From the NCBI GenBank assembly GCA_905480645.1, contig CAJQRC010000001.1, positions 74,437 through 138,436 on the forward strand: DNA of 64,000 nucleotides, read 5' to 3'. The position numbers and the translations under genes are program-made. Below, one piece after another: positions 37,509 through 47,116 of this stretch. Each line of letters starts with the position of its first letter. Position 1 is the stretch's first letter. Source of the stretch: an uncultured Tateyamaria sp. (GTDB lineage: Bacteria; Pseudomonadota; Alphaproteobacteria; Rhodobacterales; Rhodobacteraceae). Below the pieces are notes generated by a model. The model made no database searches. It was given only the letters and a program-made list of their open reading frames with translations, and was not told the origin of the DNA.

Positions 37509-38204
37509 TCAGCTATCCAATTGTCGGCTAAGGATTGTAGAAAATTCATCAGCAAACGATTCATAACCCGACGAAATTGCATCGCTATCTGCACTTAATT
37601 TATTATAAAAGATAACAGCAGGTATTGCTGCCAGCAAACCAAGCCCAGTAGCTAAAAGGGCTTCAGCAATCCCAGGGGCAACAACAGCAAGATTCGTATT
37701 TTGCTGCTCAGCAATTTCGATAAACGCATTCATAATACCAATAACTGTACCAAAAAGACCAATAAAGGGAGCAGCGGAACCAACCGTTGCCAACACCGTC
37801 AGTCCCTTCTTCAATTTTTCACTTTGTTGATTTATAGCCACATCCATACTGCGATCGATACGAGCCATAGCTCCTGCTATTAATCCACCATCTTGACGAT
37901 GTGATCTTTGCCATTCCACCATACCGTTGGCAAAAACTGTTTGAGCAGCGCCATCTGGTTCTGGACCGATCTGCTTAAAAAGCCCGTCCAAAGGCTCTCC
38001 AGACCAAAACGCACGATCAAAACGCGCCGACTCTTTTTTTGCTTTACGATAGAAAATTAACTTCTGTATAATTATAGCCCATGACCAGAATGATGAAATA
38101 ATTAAAATAATCATCACTAATTTCACCGCAAGAGTTGCACGAGCAAAAAGTCCCCACACTGAGAAATCAATCTCATGCGCTAAGGCGAGAGTCTCTACTT
38201 CCAT
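37509..38204 (-). CDS. tolQ: Tol-Pal system protein TolQ
   Basis: A 231-residue MotA/TolQ/ExbB proton-channel protein. Three membrane helices are visible (about residues 20-45, 135-160 and 170-195). The signature stretch LATVGSAAPFIGLFGTVIGIM and AIAAPGIAEALLATGLGLLAAIP-type sequence (VVAPGIAEALLATGLG) line the channel. The first tol gene of the cluster; ybgC is 95 bases upstream in the same direction. Confidence 0.97.
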   Translation of the reverse strand: MEVETLALAHEIDFSVWGLFARATLAVKLVMIILIISSFWSWAIIIQKLIFYRKAKKESARFDRAFWSGEPLDGLFKQIGPEPDGAAQTVFANGMVEWQRSHRQDGGLIAGAMARIDRSMDVAINQQSEKLKKGLTVLATVGSAAPFIGLFGTVIGIMNAFIEIAEQQNTNLAVVAPGIAEALLATGLGLLAAIPAVIFYNKLSADSDAISSGYESFADEFSTILSRQLDS

Positions 38205-38298
38205 TTACCTGCTCTTTATTGTTGATGTGTTTTACACATTTTGGGAGCGTAACTTATAACTTATTAAAAAGCTATAAAGGAGACTAAGGATCACCTTT

Positions 38299-38712
38299 TT
38301 ATTCTTTAATTGCGCGGATTTCCGCAGGAAGTCGGGTTGGCTTTCCAGAAGTTGTCATACAAATTGCGACAACGTAGGCTCGGAAAATTAATTTATCACC
38401 AAGCTGGACCTCTTGATTGAAGGACCATCTTACGGGACTTAAAGCTTGATGGGTAGTGATGACTGTCAATCGATCGCCAAGTCTAGCTACTCCTAAATAA
38501 TCCGCCTCAATTCTACTTACTGCAAAAACTGTATCATCTGCTCGCATGGCACTTTGGTCTATGCCTATTTCTTCTAATATAGTAGATCGCGCCCGCTCAA
38601 TATAACGCAGATAATTTGCGTAATAGACAATACCTGCCAAGTCAGTGTCTTCGTAAAATACGGTCAGAGGGAAATAATGCAATTCGGGGGAAGTCCTCAA
38701 ATTATGACGCAA
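38299..38712 (-). CDS. ybgC: Tol-Pal associated acyl-CoA thioesterase YbgC
   Basis: A 137-residue HotDog-fold thioesterase that hydrolyses acyl-CoA or acyl-ACP. The catalytic block FYEDTDLAGIVYYANYLRYI (Asp catalytic) and SRIEADYLGVARLGDRLTV are typical of the YbgC/FadM group. It precedes tolQ in the classic gamma- and alphaproteobacterial order ybgC-tolQRAB-pal. A 250-base AT-rich gap with a tandem repeat separates it from the gene upstream. Confidence 0.93.
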   Translation of the reverse strand: MRHNLRTSPELHYFPLTVFYEDTDLAGIVYYANYLRYIERARSTILEEIGIDQSAMRADDTVFAVSRIEADYLGVARLGDRLTVITTHQALSPVRWSFNQEVQLGDKLIFRAYVVAICMTTSGKPTRLPAEIRAIKE

Positions 38713-38802
38713 AAAAATTTATGCAGTACGCATACAGACGCAAACCGCACAAAAACTTACCACACTTTAGAAAAACATTTTACTTTAGAATTTTTTTATC
38801 TG

Positions 38803-38842
38803 TAAACCCAAACATTATACAATAAACCCAAACATTATACAA
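38803..38842. repeat. Perfect 20-bp tandem duplication before ybgC
   Basis: The 20-base unit TAAACCCAAACATTATACAA occurs twice head to tail with no mismatch, in the AT-rich gap upstream of ybgC-tolQ. It is most likely a recent slippage duplication; whether it alters the promoter region is unknown. Confidence 0.9.
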
Positions 38843-38965
38843 TCTACGGGTTTGCATAAAACTGATATCAGTACCAAAATTTTACATTCTTAGTAGTAGG
38901 AATATAAATCTCTTTTCGACGGTCATGGAGAATAAACCCAGCATCATTTATTAGACAATTTAAAA

Positions 38966-39589
38966 TTAAATGACACAACCCAAACGTGCGGCCAAACGCA
39001 AAGCGTGACAAGCATCGGTCGTTGCGTCCGGCATCAGCGGATCATATGCAATTCTTATCAAATCTGCGATGTCTGGGCGTAATAAGGTAGTTTCTCCAAC
39101 CAAAGCTAGGGGGGATTTTGTTCGAAAGGCCAAATCTGACCAAAGTAGAATTGACTGAACAACCTGCGACAAGGCTAAAGTTTCAGCCGGAACTTTGGAT
39201 AAATGTTTATCCATACGCAAAAAAACAAAACACGCTTGAACGGCGCCCATGGCATCGAAGCGAAAGACACGGTACTGATTTGCATCCATTGCTTGCAAAC
39301 GGCTTACTAGGGGAGGCAGATCTGAAATAAGGCGGGCCAAGCCCTGCACTTCAGATAGTTCTCTCCAATCTTTTAAAAAAAACCATATGAAGTTGGCACC
39401 AAGCTCAGGGTCAGTTTCAGTAATATCATGATTGGCAAGCTGGCAAACTGCTTCGATAGCTCCTTTAACTGTTCGAAGTGTCTGATCCTCGACACCAAAC
39501 ACGACTGGCGCCAACGGTCTACCCCAACGGGCAAATGAATAGTCTCCGTTTTCTCTTGTAAACAGAGATCGAATTTCACTTTCTGTCAT
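38966..39589 (-). CDS. Conserved hypothetical protein between ruvB and ybgC
   Basis: A 207-residue soluble, mostly helical protein (no signal peptide or membrane helix). Its start reads ESEIRSLFTRENGDYSFARW and its middle GANFIWFFLKDWRELSEVQG. I do not recognise a named domain, though it has the look of a conserved Rhodobacterales family. It sits in the ruv-tol block but is isolated by 217 bases upstream and 253 downstream, so it may be a single-gene transcript. No catalytic motif is evident. Function unknown. Confidence 0.8.
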   Translation of the reverse strand: MTESEIRSLFTRENGDYSFARWGRPLAPVVFGVEDQTLRTVKGAIEAVCQLANHDITETDPELGANFIWFFLKDWRELSEVQGLARLISDLPPLVSRLQAMDANQYRVFRFDAMGAVQACFVFLRMDKHLSKVPAETLALSQVVQSILLWSDLAFRTKSPLALVGETTLLRPDIADLIRIAYDPLMPDATTDACHALRLAARLGCVI

Positions 39590-39806
39590 ATGTCCCCCGT
39601 AAACTTAAGGCAAAGCACCAACCTGAAAGACAGTTAAGCTCAATTACCCTTAAAACTGATCTAACAGGGTTTTGTCACTTTAAGGATAACTTTATTTAAA
39701 AAAAGTGCTAGCAACTCAGACTTTAAAAAAAATTCTTAAAGCTTTGTACAAAACCAAAAATGTAATTAAATTTTTTACTTTTTTTACAGACTGTTTCTAG
39801 TGTCAA

Positions 39807-40826
39807 CTATTCAAATAGGTCTTTAGAGACCCTCGGTTCCTCAATACCCAAATGCCGCCAAGCACGCGGTGCCAACATTCGACCACGTGGGGTCCGCTGG
39901 ATCAATCCTTGTTGCAACAAGTATGGTTCGATGACCTCTTCTAGCGCATCCCGACTATCAGAAAGTGCCGCACTTAGTGTCTCCACTCCCACCGGCCCAC
40001 CACCGTAATGCTCGGCAATCAGGCTTAAATACCGCCTATCAGCTCCATCCAGACCTAATTCATCAACAGCTAACCGGGTCAGAGCACTATCTGCCAACTC
40101 TCGTGATACTAATCCATTACCCTCAACAATGGCGAAGTCAACAACGCGCCGCAGCAATCTTCCTGCAATCCGGGGCGTGCCACGCGACCTGCGTGCTATT
40201 TCGCGTGCTCCACCTTCATCAGCAGGCGCTCCAAGTTTGCGAGCATTCCGATCAATGATAATAAACAACTCCTCTTCGCTATAGAATTGCAATCTGGTCG
40301 GAATACCAAATCGGTCTCGCAAAGGCGTCGTAAGTAAGCCCATTCGTGTTGTTGCACCCACCAAAGTAAAAGGTTGCAACTCAATCCGTACTGTTCGGGC
40401 TGCAGGCCCTTCTCCAATCACTAAATCCAATTCAAAGTCTTCTAGCGCTGGATAAAGCACCTCTTCAACAACTGGATTGAGCCGATGGATTTCATCAATG
40501 AATAATACGTCTCGCGCTTCCAGATTAGTTAAAATTGCCGCCAAATCACCAGCTCTTGCTAAGACCGGTCCCGAAGTCATACGAAAATTGACACCCAACT
40601 CGCGGGCAATAATTTGCGCCAGTGTTGTTTTACCCAAACCAGGTGGACCATGAAACAAAGTATGGTCCATAGCCTCACCACGCTGACGAGCAGATTGAAT
40701 AAAAACCCGAAGATTAGCGCGCGCCTCTGCCTGACCGACAAAGTCATCCAACGTTTGTGGGCGCAATGCGCGATCATGATCCTCAGGCAAAGCTGCTGGA
40801 CGCAAAGTTGGATCAGGTTCTGACAT
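39807..40826 (-). CDS. ruvB: Holliday junction branch migration helicase RuvB
   Basis: A 339-residue AAA+ motor. [19 protein letters not shown] is the N-terminal signature, Walker A is [14 protein letters not shown], Walker B is [11 protein letters not shown], and the C-terminal winged helix has [14 protein letters not shown]. Hexamers pull the DNA through RuvA at Holliday junctions. It follows ruvA after 4 bases. Length is normal. Confidence 0.98.
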   Translation of the reverse strand: MSEPDPTLRPAALPEDHDRALRPQTLDDFVGQAEARANLRVFIQSARQRGEAMDHTLFHGPPGLGKTTLAQIIARELGVNFRMTSGPVLARAGDLAAILTNLEARDVLFIDEIHRLNPVVEEVLYPALEDFELDLVIGEGPAARTVRIELQPFTLVGATTRMGLLTTPLRDRFGIPTRLQFYSEEELFIIIDRNARKLGAPADEGGAREIARRSRGTPRIAGRLLRRVVDFAIVEGNGLVSRELADSALTRLAVDELGLDGADRRYLSLIAEHYGGGPVGVETLSAALSDSRDALEEVIEPYLLQQGLIQRTPRGRMLAPRAWRHLGIEEPRVSKDLFE

Positions 40827-40830
40827 TATT

Positions 40831-41493
40831 TCACCCTTTCGGTGCCAAAAGCTGAAGTGCTGCGCGGATCAACTCAGAAGTTTCTCCTTTTGGCAGATCA
40901 AAAGTAGCTTGAGCTACAGCTGCGGCCGCGTCAGCCGGCCCATAACCAAGATTACTTAGGGCAGATAGTGTATCAGCAGTTGTTGACGGCCCAGACCTCG
41001 TAGGCGCCTCAATTTCCACCAAGGTTTCAATTATTTCACAGTCAGATGCAGGCTCCGAAACATTAGCATTAGTTTCACCCATCGCCATTAAAATTGGTGC
41101 TTTATCCTTAAGGTCCAGAACAATACGCTGTGCAATCTTTGGTCCTATGCCCTTGGCGGCTTTAACAGTATTCCAATCACCTAAAGCAATCGCACGACTA
41201 ACACCATCAGCACCAAGAGTGCCAAGAATTGCCAAAGAGGCCTTCGCCCCCACTCCTTGCACCGATGTCAACAAACGATGCCATTCCTTTTCTACCAAAG
41301 TAATAAAGCCAAATAACTGCATCAGATCTTCTCGCACTACAAGATCAGTAAAAAGAGTGCAAACTTGCCCTGCCCTAGGTAATGCCGCCATCGTTCGCTC
41401 AGAACAATATACCAAATACCCCACACCACGCACATCAACCAAGATATGATCCAATGCCCGATATTCGATACGTCCTGTTAGCTTGCCAATCAT
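40831..41493 (-). CDS. ruvA: Holliday junction DNA-binding protein RuvA
   Basis: A 220-residue protein whose tetramer binds four-way junctions. The N-terminal OB-fold ([20 protein letters not shown]) is followed by the helix-hairpin-helix domain ([17 protein letters not shown] and [19 protein letters not shown]) and a C-terminal domain that binds RuvB. The frame is open to 41550, but the ATG at 41493 overlaps the ruvC stop as ATGA and gives the universal N-terminus. Confidence 0.97.
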   Translation of the reverse strand: MIGKLTGRIEYRALDHILVDVRGVGYLVYCSERTMAALPRAGQVCTLFTDLVVREDLMQLFGFITLVEKEWHRLLTSVQGVGAKASLAILGTLGADGVSRAIALGDWNTVKAAKGIGPKIAQRIVLDLKDKAPILMAMGETNANVSEPASDCEIIETLVEIEAPTRSGPSTTADTLSALSNLGYGPADAAAAVAQATFDLPKGETSELIRAALQLLAPKG

Positions 41494-41990
41494 GCGCGCA
41501 CCCGCGCCATAACAGACGCTAACGTCCTTCCAGCCTGATGATAATGGCAAATAGCAATAGCCAAGGCGTCTGCGGCATCAGGTCCTTCAAGCTGCACACC
41601 CGGCAACTGCACACGGACCATATGGGCGACCTGCTTTTTGTCTGCATGACCCACACCTACAACAGTTTTTTTAACAGCATTAGGTGCATATTCTCCAATA
41701 TTTAAGCCCGCTTTGGCTAAGGCTAAAACGGCAACGCCCCGCGCCTGCCCTAATTTCAAAGTTCCAACTCCATCTTTGTTCACAAAAGTCTGCTCAATCG
41801 CAGAAAGGTCTGGAACATAAGTTGTGATGACGGAGTTCAACTGTTCAAACAGACTCAAAAGCCTTTCTGGCAAATTATTGCCAGCCGAGTGACAAACACC
41901 ATTTGCCACATGGCGCAACCTAGGGCCATCAGTGTCAATAACACCCCAACCCATATGTCGCAGTCCTGGATCAACTCCCAATATACGCAT
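41490..41990 (-). CDS. ruvC: Crossover junction endodeoxyribonuclease RuvC
   Basis: A 166-residue resolvase with RNase H-like fold. Acidic active-site residues are seen in [17 protein letters not shown] (first Asp), [12 protein letters not shown] (Glu), and [15 protein letters not shown] (two Asp near the C-terminus). First gene of the ruvCAB operon, overlapping ruvA by 4 bases. RuvCAB would resolve Holliday junctions formed by recombination, with RecJ also present in the window. Confidence 0.97.
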   Translation of the reverse strand: MRILGVDPGLRHMGWGVIDTDGPRLRHVANGVCHSAGNNLPERLLSLFEQLNSVITTYVPDLSAIEQTFVNKDGVGTLKLGQARGVAVLALAKAGLNIGEYAPNAVKKTVVGVGHADKKQVAHMVRVQLPGVQLEGPDAADALAIAICHYHQAGRTLASVMARVRA

Positions 41991-42124
41991 ATTTAATAAT
42001 TGCCCTTTGCCCGTTTATATTATTTTTCCTTTTTAAGCATTAGCACGAAACGCGAACATCCTCCAAGTGTTAACCATAGCCGCGAAAGCCAAAATCACAG
42101 TTGTAAATTTTATAGAACGAAAAT

Positions 42125-42139
42125 TGCCCTAAAAGGGCA
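42125..42139. repeat. Short inverted repeat upstream of DUF1127 gene
   Basis: TGCCCT-AAA-AGGGCA forms a perfect 6-bp stem in the gap between divergent ruvC and the DUF1127 gene. It could be a regulator site or a small mRNA hairpin; no T-run follows, so it is not a clear terminator. Confidence 0.4.
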
Positions 42140-42256
42140 TGCACAATTTGCATAGCGCGTATGACATTTCTCTTCTTGTGGAGCTTTTACCCTGAGCCTA
42201 TTTGCCGCTTGAAGGATAATTACAACTTAACCACCAAAATTAAGAGGACTTGATCG

Positions 42257-42466
42257 ATGACTGTACTTGAGACCACACAAACCGCACATAGAACACCACC
42301 CATTGCAGGAAAAATCTTTATTTTCCTTGCAAGGCTGATTAGCACATTAATAGCTTGGAATGACACACGATTAACCCGCAAAATACTGTCAGGCTTAACA
42401 GATCGTGAATTGCATGATATTGGTCTAACCCGCAGTGAAATTGAAAAAGTAGCAAACAGTTTTTAA
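42257..42466 (+). CDS. DUF1127 domain small protein
   Basis: A 69-residue protein with a DUF1127 (YjiS-type) C-terminus, LTDRELHDIGLTRSEIEKVA, after an N-terminal hydrophobic stretch (GKIFIFLARLISTLIAW). DUF1127 proteins in alphaproteobacteria are small, Arg-rich and often stress-induced; some affect phosphate or RNA metabolism, with no single settled role. This one stands alone, read toward prmA. AAGAGGACTTGATCG precedes the ATG. Confidence 0.9.
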   Translation: MTVLETTQTAHRTPPIAGKIFIFLARLISTLIAWNDTRLTRKILSGLTDRELHDIGLTRSEIEKVANSF

Positions 42467-42506
42467 AAACATATTTCTTTGAAATCACTTTAAATACACG
42501 TGATAT

Positions 42507-42541
42507 CAACGCTCAAATGACTTTTTGAAGCGTGAGCGTTG
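42507..42541. terminator. Inverted repeat at the convergent ends of DUF1127 and prmA
   Basis: CAACGCTCA (42507-42515) and TGAGCGTTG (42533-42541) form a perfect 9-bp stem with a 17-base loop, spanning the prmA stop. It sits where two genes converge. No T-run follows on either strand, so terminator function is only a guess. Confidence 0.35.
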
Positions 42542-43379
42542 TCCAATCCCCTATGGAAGCACGGTGGGTGAGTTTGGTTCCCATTTTTTTATAAATTTCG
42601 ACCACATCATCAGCCTGCTCGTTTAAGATTCCGGACAAAATAGCAAATCCGTCATTCAGTAATCGCGCAGCCATTTCAGGTGCCAAAGCCACCAACGGTC
42701 CCTTTAGGATGTTGGCGAAAATAAGATCAAATGGTCCTTTGAGTGCCAGATTATCAAAACCAGCAGCTTCAACAACTTCTACTCGGTTTTGCATATTATT
42801 GGCACGCAAGTTAACCTTTGCAACGGCAACTGCCTGAGCGTCGATATCACTTGCCAAAACAGGGGCAGGCCAAATCGATGCTGCCGCCATTGCCAGAACA
42901 GCCGTGCCACAGCCGATATCCACAACTCGTTCGCCACAAAATCCGTTATCTGCCAACCGATTCAATGCCAGCAGGCAACCTAATGTTGTTCCATGATGAC
43001 CGGTACCAAAAGCCATTGCAGCTTCGATTAACAAAGCGTGCCTATCGGACGTAACTTTGTGTGAATCATGACTACCGTATACAAAGAAGCGACCAGCCTC
43101 TACCGGCACCAATTCGCGACGCACATGAGCTACCCAATCAGTATCTGGCAGTTCTGAGACGACAAAGGGCTTGGATCCCAAAGCGGTCGAAATAAGCAAC
43201 AAGGCTATCTCATCCGGCAATTCAGTAAAGTAAGCACCGACCTCCCAAAGACCTGATCCATCCTCAATTTCGAACACACCCACGCCTGTGGGCTCTGGTG
43301 TCATCCTCTCCAACGCATTACCGAGTGCTGTTGCTTCCACCCTTCCATCAAGAGTTGTGAGCGCTGTCCAAGTAGGCAT
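42513..43379 (-). CDS. prmA: Ribosomal protein L11 methyltransferase PrmA
   Basis: A 288-residue SAM-dependent methyltransferase acting on ribosomal protein L11. Motif I VVDIGCGTAVLAMAAASIWP and the later DLIFANILKGPLVAL (the N-x-L-type motif of PrmA) are visible, along with AFGTGHHGTTLGCLLAL, a PrmA hallmark. Length is close to the family's. It stands alone with a 428-base gap upstream. Confidence 0.94.
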   Translation of the reverse strand: MPTWTALTTLDGRVEATALGNALERMTPEPTGVGVFEIEDGSGLWEVGAYFTELPDEIALLLISTALGSKPFVVSELPDTDWVAHVRRELVPVEAGRFFVYGSHDSHKVTSDRHALLIEAAMAFGTGHHGTTLGCLLALNRLADNGFCGERVVDIGCGTAVLAMAAASIWPAPVLASDIDAQAVAVAKVNLRANNMQNRVEVVEAAGFDNLALKGPFDLIFANILKGPLVALAPEMAARLLNDGFAILSGILNEQADDVVEIYKKMGTKLTHRASIGDWTTLTLQKVI

Positions 43380-43807
43380 TTTTTCTCCAATATCAGGTTT
43401 GTTTAACTAAATGCGCAGAAAAATCCTGTGCTATCTCTGTGCATTATTAGACTATTGCCGTAATATCAGCATAATGTCTCTGCAAGCCCGCCTTCAAAGA
43501 TGCCAACTATTGCTCGCTCATGAAGTATGCTCACAGCTCCTAGCTACTTAATATAATTGTTGCTGCCGGCCACAGAAACTTTCAGCAGTCCTAGCAGTCA
43601 TCAGTCTCTTCCCAGTCGAAACCAAAAAGAATTGTGTCACATAGGCAAAATCCATAACAGCCAAGTCTAGTCAGAAGCAGGTGTCAATTGCAGATTAGAC
43701 TAGCTGCATCTACAAGAAAAACGAAAGTCAGACAAATTGCCCCGGTAGGTGTCATCTCCACTACATGGCCCGCCACAGAACCTGTCAGAAACCATCCCTC
43801 TGTCATC
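43380..43807. other. Gap between MFS gene and prmA, with a possible small reading frame
   Basis: About 430 bases. A minus-strand frame 43684-43806 (ATG directly after the MFS stop) codes 40 residues with a membrane-like stretch (GAICLTFVFLVDAASLIC). It could be a tiny protein coupled to the MFS gene or the remnant of a longer one. The rest shows no gene-like feature. Confidence 0.35.
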
Positions 43808-45040
43808 CTAATCCGCTGGTGCAGACAGAAAAATTGAAAGTCGCGTCTCATAACCTGGTACCGGGTAGCGTGGAATCAGTAATGATAACAACAGCGATGT
43901 CGCCGCTATACCCGCCGCAATAAAAAATACCAAAGCAGGAGAAACCAACCATAAAAGCCCTAGAGGTACCGGCAATCCAACTGCAGCAATATGATTAATT
44001 GTGAAAGCCACAGCCGCTGTTGGTGCTATATCACTAGGACTAGCAATTTTTTGAAAATAAGTTTTGAGCGCCAAAGCAAGGCCAAAAAAAATATGATCCA
44101 TAACATAAAGCATCGCAGCTATTAAGATGCCCCAGCCAAAAAAATAAACACCACCGTAGGACAAAAAAACAATGACCAATCCTGCATATTCAAAAACTAA
44201 CGCCTTTCGTTCACCATAAACTGCGACAACTTTTCCCAGAACCGGAGCAATAAAAATATTAACAATGAGATTGATCAGATAAAGCCCTGTCAACTCATGG
44301 ACTTCAAATCCAAATCTCTCCACCATCATAAAACCAGCAAAAACCATAAAAATCTGACGTCGCGCACCAGACATGAATTGCAAAGCATAATACAGCCAAT
44401 AACGACGCCGCAGAATGAGGCTTTTGTTTTGAGAATGGGGCGCTTCAAACTGAGGATAAGCAAACCTAGCAAAAACAGCGACTGCGGCTGTAATCCCCCC
44501 GCCTATAAGATAAACTATATTATACGTTAAACCCAACGGCTCCCATAGTACCATAATAACAAAGTACACAACAAAAGTCGCCGCTGATCCAGCTGCCATC
44601 AACCACCCCAGAGCTTGCGGTGCTCTATCTTTAGACAGCCATTGGAGTTGCAACGATTGGTTTACAGTTTCATAATAATGAAATCCAACAGAGCTCAGAA
44701 AAGTTAAGACGAGAATGCCTTGTAGTTCGGGAAATTGAGCTGTGATAGAAGTTGTTACTCCAAGCAAAATTAAAGAAAATATCGCTAGAACCTGTTCTCG
44801 AACAAAAATAATCACAGCTATGACGCCTACCGCGAGAAAACCTGGGATTTCTCTAATCGCATGCAAAAGTCCAATGTCAACGCCGTCAAAATTTGCAGCC
44901 TCAACAACAAAGTTATTTAGCAAAGCCAACCAAACTGAAAACGCAATTGGCATGGCAAAAGCCATTAAGAATAACAATGCAATCGGACGCTGCCACTTGG
45001 GGAGCTTTGATGCATCAGAAAGATGAACTGTACCTGTCAT
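43808..45040 (-). CDS. Major facilitator superfamily transporter
   Basis: A roughly 410-residue polytopic protein with about 12 predicted helices, split into two halves around residue 200 (loop YPQFEAPHSQNKSL). It lacks a clear drug- or sugar-specific signature, so the substrate and direction are unknown. The frame is open to 45091; the ATG at 45040 (MTGTVHLSD) is chosen because the extra N-terminal residues are basic and not membrane-like. It is read in the same direction as the phosphatidylcholine synthase gene upstream, but 120 bases separate them. Confidence 0.8.
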   Translation of the reverse strand: MTGTVHLSDASKLPKWQRPIALLFLMAFAMPIAFSVWLALLNNFVVEAANFDGVDIGLLHAIREIPGFLAVGVIAVIIFVREQVLAIFSLILLGVTTSITAQFPELQGILVLTFLSSVGFHYYETVNQSLQLQWLSKDRAPQALGWLMAAGSAATFVVYFVIMVLWEPLGLTYNIVYLIGGGITAAVAVFARFAYPQFEAPHSQNKSLILRRRYWLYYALQFMSGARRQIFMVFAGFMMVERFGFEVHELTGLYLINLIVNIFIAPVLGKVVAVYGERKALVFEYAGLVIVFLSYGGVYFFGWGILIAAMLYVMDHIFFGLALALKTYFQKIASPSDIAPTAAVAFTINHIAAVGLPVPLGLLWLVSPALVFFIAAGIAATSLLLSLLIPRYPVPGYETRLSIFLSAPAD

Positions 45041-45163
45041 GATTTTGCATAACGCCCTTTTTACTCTGAGGCGATAGGCCCTGTATGACATTTAGCGTCA
45101 AAGTCACACATTGAACTGCTACTTTAGGCAACTCGATACACTAAGATCCGTTCAGTCAATTTA

Positions 45164-45856
45164 TCATAACCGTTTTGGGATGATCTGTTGTACTACACCA
45201 GCCAGTAGGAGATAGAGGGATGTAACTACCAACCCCCAATGCGCCCAGCTTTCAGAATGAAAATCAACCCAAGCGGCCCACCCTGCAAAAAATGTCCAAG
45301 CGATAGCAACAGGAAGGGTCAGTTTGCGCCATCTTTCAGTTCTGACTGGGTGTATGAACTTTAGCGGCAAAAACATTGACACCGCAAGCACCGAAACCAT
45401 GGCCAAGCTAATCCAAAAATTTGGTTGAAGCGCGAAGATCACTAGAACAAGCATATTCCAACAACCAGGAAATCCATTAAACGAGTTATCTTTCGTTTTC
45501 ATACGATTGTCCGCAAAATATAGGGCAGAGGCAAAAGTAATCAGAATTATGGCAACCCAACCAGTCCAACCATCCATTAAACCAGACTTAAAGAGCGCGA
45601 ATGCTGGTATAAAGACATAAGTTAGGTAATCAATGATTAGGTCAAGTAATACACCATCAAACTCAGGCGCATTTGTTTTAACATCATACTTACGTGCCAG
45701 TGGACCGTCGATACCATCAACAAAAAATGCCACTACCAACCAAAGAAACATCATATCCCATTTGGCTTCCACAGCAGCCAGCATAGCCAACATGGCGAAG
45801 ACTGCCCCAGTTGCAGTTAGAAAATGTACAGCTAATGCATGCTTTTTTGCGATCAT
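45164..45856 (-). CDS. pcs: Phosphatidylcholine synthase
   Basis: A 230-residue CDP-alcohol phosphotransferase that condenses CDP-diacylglycerol with choline to phosphatidylcholine in the inner membrane. The family motif reads DGIDGPLARKYDV, then EFDGVLLDLIIDY, carrying the D-G-x2-A-R ... G-x3-D-x3-D pattern. Seven to eight membrane helices are predicted. The Pcs subfamily is assigned from the alphaproteobacterial context and length. The frame is open to a TTG at 45907; the ATG at 45856 (MIAKKHALAVHFLTATG) gives the usual family N-terminus. Confidence 0.88.
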   Translation of the reverse strand: MIAKKHALAVHFLTATGAVFAMLAMLAAVEAKWDMMFLWLVVAFFVDGIDGPLARKYDVKTNAPEFDGVLLDLIIDYLTYVFIPAFALFKSGLMDGWTGWVAIILITFASALYFADNRMKTKDNSFNGFPGCWNMLVLVIFALQPNFWISLAMVSVLAVSMFLPLKFIHPVRTERWRKLTLPVAIAWTFFAGWAAWVDFHSESWAHWGLVVTSLYLLLAGVVQQIIPKRL

Positions 45857-46189
45857 TTGAACTTCATGCGACAAGATTCGCCACGATGCAAACTGAAAAG
45901 TAAACAATTACTGTGTGCAAATATAATAGCGTATTACTTGTTACGCTGAATAATCTCAAACTAGGCAATATTCATTCCGAAATCAGGCCATAAATGCTAT
46001 GATTTTGATCAAGAAGGATCACGCTCTCAACATGGTCTGATTTTAAAGAATCTCTCGATACAAAACCAGTAAGGTGCAGAATGGGATTGAACAGTAAGCT
46101 TATCTTTCATTGCCTCAACTCCAATAATGAGAGCTATGTCTGCTGTTGATCATTTTTTTCTACTCACATTCGCACTCCAAATTATGCAA

Positions 46190-47116
46190 TCAAGCTCTGG
46201 GGTGAGCCTTTGAATAAACTTCCATCAAACGAACTGTGTCCACGGCCGTGTAAGCTTGTGTCGTTGAAAGGGATGCATGCCCAAGCAATTCTTGTATTGA
46301 GCGTAAATCTCCACCTGCATTTAACAAATGCGTCGCAAAACTGTGGCGCAAAGCGTGCGGTGTCGCACTAGCCGGAAGACCCAAATGCATTCGTGCCTTG
46401 GACATTACCAATTGTATGGCCCGCGATGATAGTGGTCCACCCCGAATTCCGCGAAATAATGCGTCTTTGGTAAAAAGATCGTATGGACATGCCCTGACAT
46501 ATGCTGCGACCGCATCCTGAGCAGCGCCAACTACGGGCACAATACGTTCCTTTCCCCCCTTTCCGATTATTCTAAGAATATTTGGCATTGGAGTGTCCGC
46601 GCCTGTTAAACTTATTGCTTCCGAAATTCGTAAACCACACGCCCAGAGCAGAGTTAAAACAGCAACATCACGCAATCCTACCCAAGGATTTTCAGATTGA
46701 ATGAATGCAACATCCAATACGTCATGGGCCGCACGTTCCGCTAAAGGCCTTGGAAGTTTTTTATTAAATTTTGGTGCTCTAATTGATAATACAGCAGTAG
46801 CTTGAAACCCTTCACGGATCGCCAACCATTTATAAAAAGCTTTAACTGCCGACAGTTTACGTGCCAAGGACCTTGACCCAGCACCACCCTTTCGGGCTCC
46901 AGCCATCCACGCGCGCATATCCTGTGTGGAAGCCCTAGAAAGAGCCTTGATATCAAGCACTTTGTTATGGACAGAATGTTCAGCCATAAAAACTAGAAAT
47001 TCCGTGATATCCCCAGTATAGGCAATCACGGTATTTTCTGCTGCGCCCTTTAAACCGCTTTGATAAGTTAGGAAACTTTCCAAGGCATCGCGAGTAGCTT
47101 GCGCAATATTGCTCAT
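46190..47116 (-). CDS. xerC: Site-specific tyrosine recombinase XerC
   Basis: A 308-residue tyrosine recombinase that, with XerD, resolves chromosome dimers at dif. The SAM-like N-terminal core (AENTVIAYTGDITEFLVFM) precedes the catalytic domain: Arg in LLWACGLRISEAISL, then GKGGKERIVPVV, H-x-x-R in TPHALRHSFATHLLNAGGDL, IQELLGHASLSTTQAYT, and the nucleophile Tyr in the last stretch. It overlaps the DUF484 gene by 4 bases (ATGA), a classic pair. No dif site was located in the window. Confidence 0.93.
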   Translation of the reverse strand: MSNIAQATRDALESFLTYQSGLKGAAENTVIAYTGDITEFLVFMAEHSVHNKVLDIKALSRASTQDMRAWMAGARKGGAGSRSLARKLSAVKAFYKWLAIREGFQATAVLSIRAPKFNKKLPRPLAERAAHDVLDVAFIQSENPWVGLRDVAVLTLLWACGLRISEAISLTGADTPMPNILRIIGKGGKERIVPVVGAAQDAVAAYVRACPYDLFTKDALFRGIRGGPLSSRAIQLVMSKARMHLGLPASATPHALRHSFATHLLNAGGDLRSIQELLGHASLSTTQAYTAVDTVRLMEVYSKAHPRA

